From positions 3,596,001-3,660,000 of the forward strand of contig NZ_CP095491.1 in NCBI RefSeq assembly GCF_023028105.1: a DNA stretch of 64,000 nt, read 5' to 3'. Each line of letters starts with the position of its first letter. Position 1 is the stretch's first letter. Under the pieces are notes generated by a model, which was given only the letters and a program-made list of their open reading frames with translations, was not told the DNA's origin and made no database searches. This DNA comes from Halosolutus gelatinilyticus. Its GTDB lineage: Archaea > Halobacteriota > Halobacteria > Halobacteriales > Natrialbaceae. Both the position numbers and the translations under genes were made by a program. Positions 1-8,071 of the stretch are shown piece by piece.

Positions 1-91
1 CATCCCCGAACGGAACGATATCGGACGCCGAGGCCGGAAGGACGGGACGTCTCTCTGCGTACGGCCAACACTACGGAGCGTAATCACGCAT

Positions 92-1480
92 ATGCCAACT
101 CCATCCGACAACCACGGATTCGATCTCGGCTACGAGAGCGGCGAAGAGTGGGACTACAACGACGAGTTCGAAACGCTCGAGGAGCGGGTCCCGGTCGTCG
201 CCGACGACGCCGATCGCGACGGGTACACCCCGTACGAAAACTCGGTGTTCCTCGCCCGAGATACGGGCGACGTCTACGTCGGCACCGAGACGGACTGGGA
301 ACACCGCGGCAACGTTACCGAACAGACGGTCCCCGTTACCGCGTACGGCGCCGTCGGAGACGGCGTCACCGACGACACGCAGGCGATCCAGGACGCGATA
401 GACGACGTTCATTTCGGCGTCTTCTTTCCCGAACCCGAGGACGCCTACCTCGTCTCCGAACCGATCGAATTCGGCCACGGGGGGCATTCGCGGTACCTCC
501 ACGGGAACGGCGAAGTCACCATCCGAGCCGACCCGGATGGAACGTGGCCGGACGGAAACGGCGTCCTGAACAGACCGAAACGAACCGAGTGGATCGACGG
601 TCACAATCTGACCGTCCGCGATCTGACCGTCGACGCTAACGGCGCCGCCGATCACGCACTTCGAATCAGTGCATCGGGTGCCGACGTGAACATCGTACTC
701 GACGTGACGAACGTCCACGGCATCCGCGCCGCGAGTCACGGCTTCGCGATCCACCGGCCGATCGTCTCGCGAATCGGCACCTGTCGCGCCCAGTACAACG
801 GCGGGAGCGGCTTTCTCGTCACCGGCCACGGAACGTCGACCCAGTTTACCACCTGTTACTCCCTCGACAACGACGGTCACGGCTACGAGATTCACCTGAT
901 GGATTACGCGGGTCTCGTCAACTGTGCGGCGGACAGAACCCGACGCGGCTACTCCCTTCACGGGACCGACGGCCACCGAAACATCGCGCTCGAGATCCAC
1001 CACTGCGGCGTCGAGTGGCCGGCAGCGGAAGCCTACTACCTCGAGAGCATCAACAACGCGCACATCGTCGCGCCGCACGTCCACGATCCCAGCGACGACC
1101 ATCCCATGCTCTCGTTCAACGCGTTCACCCGGATCACGGTGTCGAACTTCGTCTCGTTCGTCGAACCGCAGAACGCTCCCGTCGTCTCCGTGAACGCGGC
1201 CGGCGAGAACCAGACCCACTATCCGGATCTGTTGCACTTCGAGAACTCGCGGTTCGCCTCGATCGAGGGCGGCGACCTCGACCTCCGGTGGGTGTTGAGT
1301 TCGTACGGACTCGAGCTCGAGGACGACTCCCAGCTCGCGGAGTACAGCGTCAACGGCGACCTCTACTGCGGCGGCGACGACGGCAACGGTGTGATCGTCC
1401 GAGACCGTTCGACCGGCGCCCCTTACCGGATCACCGTCGAGGACGGGGAGGTCGTCGCCGACCCGGTGAACGAGCGATAG
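92..1480 (+). CDS. Pectate-lyase-like right-handed beta-helix protein
   Basis: A 462-residue protein. From about residue 86 it has the pectate_lyase_3 / tailspike-like opening motif (AYGAVGDGVTDDTQAIQDAI), followed by short beta-strand repeats rich in Asn, His and Gly, typical of a parallel beta-helix (glycosyl hydrolase 28 / polysaccharide lyase fold). Residues 45-75 (FLARDTGDVYVGTETDWEHR) look like a small capping or attachment segment. There is no signal peptide or membrane segment, so how it reaches a polysaccharide is unclear. The nearby DUF1616 and GalE genes suggest a role in modifying a surface glycan; this is inference. Fold well supported, substrate unknown. The ATG at 92 was chosen because the frame has no better upstream start; no TATA box is obvious before it. 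Confidence 0.85.
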   Translation: MPTPSDNHGFDLGYESGEEWDYNDEFETLEERVPVVADDADRDGYTPYENSVFLARDTGDVYVGTETDWEHRGNVTEQTVPVTAYGAVGDGVTDDTQAIQDAIDDVHFGVFFPEPEDAYLVSEPIEFGHGGHSRYLHGNGEVTIRADPDGTWPDGNGVLNRPKRTEWIDGHNLTVRDLTVDANGAADHALRISASGADVNIVLDVTNVHGIRAASHGFAIHRPIVSRIGTCRAQYNGGSGFLVTGHGTSTQFTTCYSLDNDGHGYEIHLMDYAGLVNCAADRTRRGYSLHGTDGHRNIALEIHHCGVEWPAAEAYYLESINNAHIVAPHVHDPSDDHPMLSFNAFTRITVSNFVSFVEPQNAPVVSVNAAGENQTHYPDLLHFENSRFASIEGGDLDLRWVLSSYGLELEDDSQLAEYSVNGDLYCGGDDGNGVIVRDRSTGAPYRITVEDGEVVADPVNER

Positions 1481-1604
1481 GTGAATCGCCACCGACAACG
1501 AACCGGTCCCGTCGCTCGACCGGCTCTCCCCGACTCGGTCCCCGAACGGTGCACTGCAGCGCCATGGACGACCGGACGGTCCGCCGATCGAACCGCCGGC
1601 AGCA

Positions 1605-2579
1605 TTACGCTTCGTCGTCAGTCACCTCTACCCAGAGGTCGACGTAATAGTCCGCGTTTTTGACGGACGGGTCGTCCGGCACGTCCCCATCAAGGTACAG
1701 CAGCCAGACGATTCGGACGTCCCGGCCCGTGATCGTCGGCTGGAATTCGTCCGTCCGGAGCCGCGTCTCGTCGTGTTCGAGGCGGATGTCGAACCTGTCG
1801 AGTTCGCGTTGCTCGTCGACGACTACCTCGGATTCGTTCGACTCGATATCCTGTTCCGCGACGACGACAGTGTAGTTCACTGGCCGGTGTTCGTGGTTGT
1901 CGATGCCGACGATTACCTCGCGTTCCTCGCCGAGTTCGAACTCGGTCGGGTAATCGTCGGCGACCAGCTCGCCGTCCTCGTCCTCGGTCAGGAGGTAGAT
2001 GGCCGAGTACGAGTCGGTCTGCGGCGTCATGGCGGCGTATCCGACGACCCCGATGAGGACCACCACCGCAACCACGAAGAGAACGGTTACCACAACCTCC
2101 CGCCACGCGAGCTGCCGGCGAGCGCCCGTCCGTTCCGACGCAGTCCCCGTTCGGGAGACGAGACGAAACCGTTCGGCGTCGAGAAGACGCCACCGTCTAC
2201 CGGCCGCGATCAGCGTCATGACCAGCACGAGCCCGCTCACGACGAGGACGACGGGGATGGCGTGGATATCCCGCTGCATCGCGACGAGCCCGAGCGCAGC
2301 CAACGGAACGATCGTGAGGCTCAGCCCGACCGAGAGCGCGACGCGTTTGACCCCACCGATTCCGCCGCCTCCGGGGAGGAGACAAGCGGCGACGACGTAC
2401 CCCGGAACGAACAAGAGGTACGGAAGCGCGAGCGGAACGGAGATCGGTACGTCGTGGGAAACCGGCGCGAGAACGACGGCGATACCGAAAATCGGTATTG
2501 CAACTACCGCGACGAGTGTGGCGAGAGGAGGGTGCCCGTCGCGCTGACGAGGTGATCCCTGCGACTCGTCGGCAGCCAT
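1605..2579 (-). CDS. DUF1616 family membrane protein
   Basis: A 324-residue haloarchaeal DUF1616 protein. Four hydrophobic segments lie in the N-terminal half, including one with the motif LPYLLFVPGYVVAACLLPGG, and a fifth lies near residue 195 (VVVTVLFVVAVVVLIGVVGY). After it comes an acidic domain, probably extracytoplasmic, beginning TDSYSAIYLLTEDEDGE and containing a predicted beta-sandwich (EREVIVGIDNHEHRPVNYTV). The family is often found beside surface-polysaccharide and glycosyltransferase genes, which fits the flanking epimerase and beta-helix genes; its biochemical role is not known. The start at 2579 is supported by a TATA-like element at 2603-2610, about 27 bases upstream, giving a leaderless message. 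Longer upstream in-frame sequence has no family similarity. Confidence 0.88.
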   Translation of the reverse strand: MAADESQGSPRQRDGHPPLATLVAVVAIPIFGIAVVLAPVSHDVPISVPLALPYLLFVPGYVVAACLLPGGGGIGGVKRVALSVGLSLTIVPLAALGLVAMQRDIHAIPVVLVVSGLVLVMTLIAAGRRWRLLDAERFRLVSRTGTASERTGARRQLAWREVVVTVLFVVAVVVLIGVVGYAAMTPQTDSYSAIYLLTEDEDGELVADDYPTEFELGEEREVIVGIDNHEHRPVNYTVVVAEQDIESNESEVVVDEQRELDRFDIRLEHDETRLRTDEFQPTITGRDVRIVWLLYLDGDVPDDPSVKNADYYVDLWVEVTDDEA

Positions 2580-2931
2580 TGCTCGTAGGCACCACCGTGG
2601 GTCATAAAAAGTTGAATTACAGTCGAGCTGACTTTCGTCGGCCCGAACACGTGGCGACCGCTGAACTGTCACTCGAACCGGCTCGTTTCGGTGCAATTCG
2701 AAAACGGGATGAGGACCGCTCTTTCGTGCGATTCGCTCACAGGAGCTGCGGGTACGGTGGACTACAGGCCCTCGAAACGGGATTCGACACACGTCCTCTC
2801 GGTCGACTGCCCGCCCGACTCGGTTTCTTCGCGGTCGAACAACGTTCGACCGCGGAACCGAACGACTCTCGAGGGCGATCGGACCGCCGTGGAGGGCAAA
2901 GGTCCATACACTTCTTCGTCGTCCATTCAGT
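2580..2931. other. Divergent intergenic region DUF1616 / epimerase
   Basis: A 352-base gap between divergently transcribed genes. It holds the TATA box of the DUF1616 gene near 2606 and presumably the epimerase promoter just before 2932, where only a weak element (around 2905-2912) is visible. The open frames crossing it look like antisense shadows and I see no further gene. Confidence 0.5.
2603..2610 (-). promoter_or_regulatory. TATA box of the DUF1616 gene
   Basis: The minus strand reads TTTTTATG, centred about 27 bases before the ATG at 2579. This is the spacing expected for a leaderless haloarchaeal transcript, and it fixes the start of the DUF1616 gene. Confidence 0.6.
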
Positions 2932-3885
2932 ATGCGGACACACGAACTCGGGGATTGCACGGTTCTCGTCACGGGCGGCGCCGGATTCATCGGCAGCCAT
3001 CTCGCGAACGCGCTCGCCGGCGAAACCGACCTCAGGATTCTCGATTCGTTCACGACGGGGCGGCGGGAACAAGTCCCCGACGGCGCGACGGTCGTCGAGG
3101 GCGACGTTCGGGACGAGGACGCGCTCGCTCGAGCGACCACGGGCGTCGACCTGATCTTTCACGAGGCCGCCCTCGTCAGCGTCGAGCGCTCCGTCGAGAA
3201 CCCGCTGGAGAGCCACTCGGTGAACGTCGACGCGACCCTCGCGCTGTTGGAACGGGCTCGAGCGCTCGACGCGCGGATCGTTCTCGCCTCCAGCGCGGCG
3301 ATTTACGGGCAGCCGGAGCGGGCGATCGTCTCGGAGTCCGGTCGGAAGCTGCCGAGTTCGCCGTACGGGCTCGAGAAGCTCGCGGTCGACCACTACGCGC
3401 GTCAGTACCACGACCTCTACGGGCTCGAGACGGTGGCGCTTCGCTACTTCAACGTCTACGGACCGGGACAGTTCAACAGTGACTACAGCGGTGTCATCAC
3501 CGCCTTCATCGATCGAGCGCTGGCCGGAGAGCTGATCTCGGTCCACGGAGACGGCGGCCAGACGCGGGACTTCGTCTTTGTCGAGGACGTGGTTCGGGCG
3601 AACCTCCTGGCTGCCACGACGGATCGCGTCGGCGGCGCGTACAACGTCGGGACGGGACGCGCCATCTCGATTCGCGAACTCGCGGAGCTGATCGTCGACG
3701 TGACCGACTCCGACTCCGAGATCGTTCACACGGACGAACGGGTCGGCGACATCCGCCACAGTCAGGCCGATATCGGTGCGGCGCGAGCCGACCTCGGCTA
3801 CGCGCCCGAAGTCTCGCTCCGCGAGGGACTCGAGCGGACCGTCGAGTGGGCGGCGGCGTCGAACCGGCTCGGGGAGTCCCGGTGA
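2932..3885 (+). CDS. NAD-dependent nucleotide-sugar epimerase/dehydratase (GalE-like)
   Basis: A 317-residue extended short-chain dehydrogenase. The N-terminal NAD-binding motif is GGAGFIGSHL. The catalytic YxxxK is at about residues 144-148 (PYGLEK), with the upstream Ser in ASSAAIYGQ. Later motifs (RYFNVYGPGQ, RDFVFVEDVV) are those of UDP-glucose 4-epimerase-like enzymes acting on nucleotide sugars in the cytoplasm. The family reaction is interconversion of UDP-glucose/galactose or the N-acetyl forms; the exact substrate cannot be read from sequence. Together with the upstream DUF1616 and beta-helix genes it suggests a surface-glycan locus that starts left of the window. Length is normal for the family. 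Confidence 0.9.
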   Translation: MRTHELGDCTVLVTGGAGFIGSHLANALAGETDLRILDSFTTGRREQVPDGATVVEGDVRDEDALARATTGVDLIFHEAALVSVERSVENPLESHSVNVDATLALLERARALDARIVLASSAAIYGQPERAIVSESGRKLPSSPYGLEKLAVDHYARQYHDLYGLETVALRYFNVYGPGQFNSDYSGVITAFIDRALAGELISVHGDGGQTRDFVFVEDVVRANLLAATTDRVGGAYNVGTGRAISIRELAELIVDVTDSDSEIVHTDERVGDIRHSQADIGAARADLGYAPEVSLREGLERTVEWAAASNRLGESR

Positions 3886-4218
3886 TCGTCTTCGAGGTCG
3901 AAACGGATCAGGTCGACCTCGATGGCGAATTCGATGGCGTCTCGGCGAGAGGGGGCGCGGTCCGGCCGGGCCTGCAAGATCCAGGGGCGTTGGTCCCATC
4001 CAATGGACCGATTAAGGGTCAGCTTCGACGAGGGGTCGTCGCGTCTGCGAACCCTCCCTGTGATCGCGAGCCGCAGTCTATCGTCGGCTCCCAGCGTTCG
4101 ATCGACCAATAAGACGGTGCTACCGCGCCGCCTCGTCGATCGTCCGTGGTAACCGCAGATTGATCGGACGGGACGCTCACAACAGTTACCCGCCTCCCTC
4201 GTGACGTCCCTCGAACCC
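3886..4218. other. Intergenic region, no gene recognised
   Basis: A 333-base stretch between the epimerase and a small membrane protein gene. Short frames exist on both strands (for example a minus-strand frame with good third-position GC near 3890-3960), but none has a start, length or motif that supports a gene. The tail may hold the promoter of the gene at 4219. Confidence 0.4.
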
Positions 4219-4566
4219 ATGTCCCAGGGAATTACGCACTTCGCCGTCGGCGGTGCCGTAACCGCAATCCTGGCCGCGCTCGTTCCCGATCTACCGTATC
4301 CGCGGACCCTCGTTCTCGTGGGCGGCGGCTGGGCGACCGTTCCCGACGCGGTCAAACTCGTACAGCATCCCGCGCTGGCCGCGCTTCACGAGCACCCGAT
4401 CGCCGACGTCTTCTGGTTCCACCGGACGCTCGATCGACTCGACGAGACCGATTCCGTCGCCGTCGCGAGCGCCGCGTTGGCGATCTTCATCGTCGTTACA
4501 TCGCTCCTCGAACGCCGCGCCTATCGAGCCCCGGAATCAATTCACGAGCGCCTCGGCACCGAGTGA
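4219..4566 (+). CDS. Small membrane protein, conserved haloarchaeal type
   Basis: A 115-residue protein of unknown function. It has an N-terminal hydrophobic stretch (residues 6-22, HFAVGGAVTAILAALVP), a second around LVLVGGGWATVPDAVKL, a His-rich polar segment (LHEHPIADVFWFHRTLDRLDE) and a C-terminal hydrophobic helix (SVAVASAALAIFIVVTSLL). The conserved His/Asp pattern is loosely like YdjM-type membrane metal-dependent hydrolases, but the protein is too short to assign. ATG 4219 was chosen over an upstream GTG at 4201 because the hydrophobic segment follows it directly. It precedes a NUDIX gene on the same strand by 70 bases. Confidence 0.6.
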   Translation: MSQGITHFAVGGAVTAILAALVPDLPYPRTLVLVGGGWATVPDAVKLVQHPALAALHEHPIADVFWFHRTLDRLDETDSVAVASAALAIFIVVTSLLERRAYRAPESIHERLGTE

Positions 4567-4636
4567 GCGGTTCTCGACCGTTCGTCGATACACTTCACGC
4601 TGCGGTTTTATGACCGTCCGAAGCGTACCACGACGA

Positions 4637-5092
4637 ATGGAGAGCGACGTCGTCTACGTCCCGAAAGTCTGCGCCTACGTCACTCGACTCTCGGGAGCGG
4701 ATCGCGGACCGGAACTGCTCGTGTTCGAGAGCCCGGAGCACGGCGGGCTACAGGTACCGAAGGGGACGATAGAACCCGGCGAGACGCCCCGGGAGGCGCT
4801 CCGGCGGGAGGTGGAGGAGGAGGCCGGGATTCCGACGCTCGATGCCGTTCGACACCTGACGACCGACGTGTGGACCCGTCGCCGCTCGCCGCCGAGGCGG
4901 TACCGACGGCACTTCTTCCACGCGAACGTCGAGGAGGATCGCGACGCGTGGACGCACGAGGTCACCGGATCCGGTTCGGAGACGGGTCTCGAGTTCGAGT
5001 TCTACTGGCTCGAACTGCCCACCTCGAAACGGTTCGCGCTGTCGCTGGACGACTACGTCGATCTGCTGGTGCAGACGCCGGACGTTCGGTGA
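4637..5092 (+). CDS. NUDIX hydrolase
   Basis: A 151-residue protein with a complete Nudix box at about residues 48-70: G-x5-E-x7-REVEEEAGI, reading GTIEPGETPREALRREVEEE. It is therefore a Mg-dependent pyrophosphohydrolase acting on a nucleoside diphosphate linked to another moiety; the substrate is unknown. A basic segment ([14 protein letters not shown]) after the box resembles that of diadenosine-polyphosphate-type NUDIX enzymes, but this is not diagnostic. ATG 4637 gives the family-like N terminus (VYVPKVCAYV). An upstream ATG at 4610 would add nine residues with no similarity and sits in a TATA-like TTTATG. Confidence 0.9.
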   Translation: MESDVVYVPKVCAYVTRLSGADRGPELLVFESPEHGGLQVPKGTIEPGETPREALRREVEEEAGIPTLDAVRHLTTDVWTRRRSPPRRYRRHFFHANVEEDRDAWTHEVTGSGSETGLEFEFYWLELPTSKRFALSLDDYVDLLVQTPDVR

Positions 5093-5135
5093 GCCGTCGG
5101 TTTCGGCGGCTCCGTACGACGCGACCGATCGCGAG

Positions 5136-6818
5136 TCAGACCGCGCTCCCGGGCTGGTACTCGCCGAACTCGTCGCGCATCACGTTACAGATCTCGCCGA
5201 CCGTCGCGTACGCCTTGACCGCCTCGATGATCGGCGGCATGAGGTTCTCGCCGCCGCGGGCCGTCTCCCGGAGCGCTTCGAGTTTGGCATCGACCGCTTC
5301 CTCATCGCGCTCGGCGCGAATCGATCGGAGGCTGTCGATCTGGCGCTGCTGGTCCTCCTCGGTGATCTCCTGGACGTCCATCTCGGGCTCTTCGTCGACC
5401 TCGAACTCGTTAACGCCGACGATGATGCGCTCTTTCTCCTCGATCTCGCGCTGGCGATCGAAGGCGGTGTCCTGGATCTGGCGCTGGACCCACTGCCGTT
5501 CGACGGCCTCGAGCATGCCGCCGCGCTCGTCGACCTCGTCCAGAATCTCGTACGCCTCCGCCTCGACCTCGTCGGTGAGCGACTCGACGTAGTAGCTGCC
5601 GGCGAGGGGATCGATCGTGTCGGCCGCCCCCGATTCGTGCGCCAGAATCTGCTGGGTCCGCAGCGCGGTTCGGACGGACTCTTCGGTCGGGAGCGCCAGC
5701 GCCTCATCCTTGCCGTTCGTGTGGAGACTCTGCGTGCCGCCCAGCACCGCCGCGAGGGCTTGGTAGGCGACCCGAACGACGTTGTTCTCGATCTGCTGGG
5801 CGGTGAGCATCGAGCCCGCGGTCTGGGTGTGAAACTTGAGCTGCTTGGACGTGGGATCCCGCGCGTCGAACCGGCCCTCCATGATGTCGTGCCACATCCG
5901 CCGGGCGGCGCGGAACTTCGCAACCTCCTCGAAGATGTTGTTGTGTCCGTTGAAGAAAAAGGAGAGTTGCGGGGCGAACTCGTCGACGTCCAGGCCGGCG
6001 TCGATCGCCGCCTCGACGTACTCGATGCCGTTGCCCAGCGTGAAGGCGAGTTCCTGGGCGGCGGTCGACCCGGCCTCGCGGATGTGGTAGCCCGAGATCG
6101 AGATGGTGTTGAACTTCGGCGTCTCCGCGGCGCAGAATTCGAAGATGTCCGTGATGATCCGCATCGACGGCCCCGGCGGGTAGATGTAGGTGTTGCGCGC
6201 GATGTACTCCTTGAGGAGGTCGTTCTGGATCGTCCCCCGTAGTTCGGCGCGGTCGACCCCCTGCTGGTCGCCCACGGCGATGTACATCGCCAGCAGGACG
6301 GAGGCCGGCGCGTTGATCGTCATCGACGTCGAGACCTCGTCCAGCGGAATGCCGTCGAAGACGGTCTCCATGTCGGACAGCGAGTCGATCGCCACGCCGG
6401 CTTTTCCGATCTCGCCGGCGGCCATGTCGGCGTCAGAATCGTACCCCATCTGGGTCGGCAGGTCGAACGCCATCGAGAGCCCGGTCTGACCCTGATCGAG
6501 CAGGTAGTGATAGCGCTCGTTCGTGTCCTCGGGCGTCGAGAAGCCGGCGTACTGGCGCATCGTCCAGAGCCGGCCGCGGTAGCCGGTCGAGTAGACGCCG
6601 CGGGTGTACGGCGGCTCGCCCGGATAGCCGAGATCCTCCCGGTAGTCCAGATCCGCGACGTCGGCCGGTGTGTAGAGTCGATCGACCTTCTGGCCCCCGG
6701 TGTCCGTCGTGAACGCCTCCGTTCGCTCACCGAACCGATCGAGCACGGGCTCGACCTCCTCCTCGTGCCACTCCTCCGCACCGGCACGGATTTCCTCGAG
6801 TTCGTCTGGATCGAACAT
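5136..6818 (-). CDS. mcmA: Methylmalonyl-CoA mutase, large (catalytic) subunit
   Basis: A 560-residue protein covering the TIM-barrel substrate-binding domain of methylmalonyl-CoA mutase. Motifs include RQYAGF and [17 protein letters not shown] near residues 90-115, [19 protein letters not shown], and the C-terminal [16 protein letters not shown] and [12 protein letters not shown] segments. It lacks the cobalamin-binding domain (no DxHxxG), as usual in archaea, where a separate small subunit carries B12; none is in this window. The enzyme interconverts (R)-methylmalonyl-CoA and succinyl-CoA in propionyl-CoA metabolism or the haloarchaeal methylaspartate cycle. The start at 6818 fits the family N terminus ([20 protein letters not shown]). 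Confidence 0.95.
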   Translation of the reverse strand: MFDPDELEEIRAGAEEWHEEEVEPVLDRFGERTEAFTTDTGGQKVDRLYTPADVADLDYREDLGYPGEPPYTRGVYSTGYRGRLWTMRQYAGFSTPEDTNERYHYLLDQGQTGLSMAFDLPTQMGYDSDADMAAGEIGKAGVAIDSLSDMETVFDGIPLDEVSTSMTINAPASVLLAMYIAVGDQQGVDRAELRGTIQNDLLKEYIARNTYIYPPGPSMRIITDIFEFCAAETPKFNTISISGYHIREAGSTAAQELAFTLGNGIEYVEAAIDAGLDVDEFAPQLSFFFNGHNNIFEEVAKFRAARRMWHDIMEGRFDARDPTSKQLKFHTQTAGSMLTAQQIENNVVRVAYQALAAVLGGTQSLHTNGKDEALALPTEESVRTALRTQQILAHESGAADTIDPLAGSYYVESLTDEVEAEAYEILDEVDERGGMLEAVERQWVQRQIQDTAFDRQREIEEKERIIVGVNEFEVDEEPEMDVQEITEEDQQRQIDSLRSIRAERDEEAVDAKLEALRETARGGENLMPPIIEAVKAYATVGEICNVMRDEFGEYQPGSAV

Positions 6819-6982
6819 TATAGATATCGTCGGTCGGGGAGGGCTTCAACCTTGATGAACGCTCCGGCGTGGGCGGCGGACGCTCATCGGTTCCACGAGC
6901 GATGCTCGCCGACGGTCGTCGACGACTGACCGTCGCGATCGCTGATGCTGGCGTTTATGTGCCGCGGCGTCGACCGTCGGCT

Positions 6983-7222
6983 ATGGAGCCGTCGATGCCA
7001 GCGGATGAGGACGCCGGCAACCGGCGTCGTGCGGCGCTGTACACCCTTCCGTTTCTCGCGATCGGCCTGGGGAACCTGCTGCTGTTGCTCCAGTGGGGGC
7101 TGGACCCGCTCTGGGCGTTTCTAATCCTGCCGCCGATCCTGGCGCTCGCGGCGATCGGCTGGGTGGCGTTTCGCCACGGGTTCCACGAGGGGGCGCCCGG
7201 ACCGGACGGACGCGTGCGGTGA
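6983..7222 (+). CDS. Small two-helix membrane protein
   Basis: A 79-residue protein with two transmembrane helices, LPFLAIGLGNLLLLLQWG (about residues 21-38) and LWAFLILPPILALAAIGWVAF (about 43-63), and a short polar C terminus. No known family was recognised; small proteins of this type are common in haloarchaea. Third-position GC and hydrophobicity support it over the opposite-strand frame. ATG 6983 gives a short cytoplasmic N terminus; ATG at 6995 is an alternative. Confidence 0.65.
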   Translation: MEPSMPADEDAGNRRRAALYTLPFLAIGLGNLLLLLQWGLDPLWAFLILPPILALAAIGWVAFRHGFHEGAPGPDGRVR

Positions 7223-7300
7223 GTCCGTTCCGCGACTCAACTCGCTCCCGTCGTCTCGCCAGCCGCCCTCTCTCGCGTTTCGATCCGTCTTGCGCTCCCC

Positions 7301-7900
7301 TTACCGGCCCGTATCGTACTTGTAGGTCGCCGTGTCCGGATCGATGCCGAAGTCCTCGGGGGTCTCCTCGTTCGAGGGCTCCTCGTCCCGCTCGGAGGCG
7401 CGCTTGAACGCCTCCCGGAGTCGATCGGGCATCCGGAACCGCTCGATCTCGATCGAGAGCGGCACCGCGTCGGGGTCGACGCCGTCCCGTTTGGCGGCCA
7501 GTCGATCGCGCAGCGGCGGCGGCAGTTGCGCCTCGTCGATCCGGCGGAAGCCGAACTGGGCGAGGTAGGCGCTCTCGCCGGTCAGCGCGTAGACGATATC
7601 GAACCCGTCGTCGCCCGCGTACTCGAGCAGTCGCTCGATCACGTGCGCCCCGACGCCCTGGTTTCGCCAGCTCTCGAGGACGCCGATGCTGGTCAACTCG
7701 CAGACCTCGGCGGGCCACTCGTCGTCGTCCTCGCCGATCTTGTGGATACGAACCCGACCGAAACCGGCTTTTTCACCGGAGGTCTCGTCGATGGCGACGA
7801 CGTAATCGCGCGAGCGGAACGCCGTATCGTCGAGCCCCATCGCCTCGATGTGATCGAGAAGCCAGACCTCTTCCCTGTTTTTCGCGTCCCGCACGTACAT
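7301..7900 (-). CDS. GNAT family N-acetyltransferase
   Basis: A 199-residue protein. Its central part carries the GNAT acetyl-CoA motif, CELTSIGVLESWRNQGVGAH (about residues 65-84; R/Q-x-x-G-x-G/A type), then HVIERLLEYAGDDGFDIVYALT and YLAQFGFRRID, the classic late strand-turn of these enzymes. The C-terminal 60 residues are an added acidic tail. It probably acetylates a small molecule or a protein N terminus; the substrate is unknown. It is divergent from the aldehyde:ferredoxin oxidoreductase gene, with which it shares a 171-base promoter region. ATG 7900 gives MYVRDAKNREEVWLLDHI. Confidence 0.88.
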   Translation of the reverse strand: MYVRDAKNREEVWLLDHIEAMGLDDTAFRSRDYVVAIDETSGEKAGFGRVRIHKIGEDDDEWPAEVCELTSIGVLESWRNQGVGAHVIERLLEYAGDDGFDIVYALTGESAYLAQFGFRRIDEAQLPPPLRDRLAAKRDGVDPDAVPLSIEIERFRMPDRLREAFKRASERDEEPSNEETPEDFGIDPDTATYKYDTGR

Positions 7901-8071
7901 GATTCGACGTAGGTGGCGTGCGGCCAAAAGCGTTTGCGGGGCGTCCGCTCGGTCTCGGGATTTCGGGACGAGATCCGACCGCGGATCGTCCCGGCGGCGG
8001 CCGGGTTCGTGACGCACCGGTCGGTCCCCCCGGCGAACACTCCTATAGGTTCTGCCCTGGTAGTACCGGAT

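Noticed and set aside
71-1498. Open frame of 475 codons on the minus strand under the beta-helix gene
   Set aside because: Val/Arg-rich translation, no family motif; the plus-strand gene has clear beta-helix motifs.
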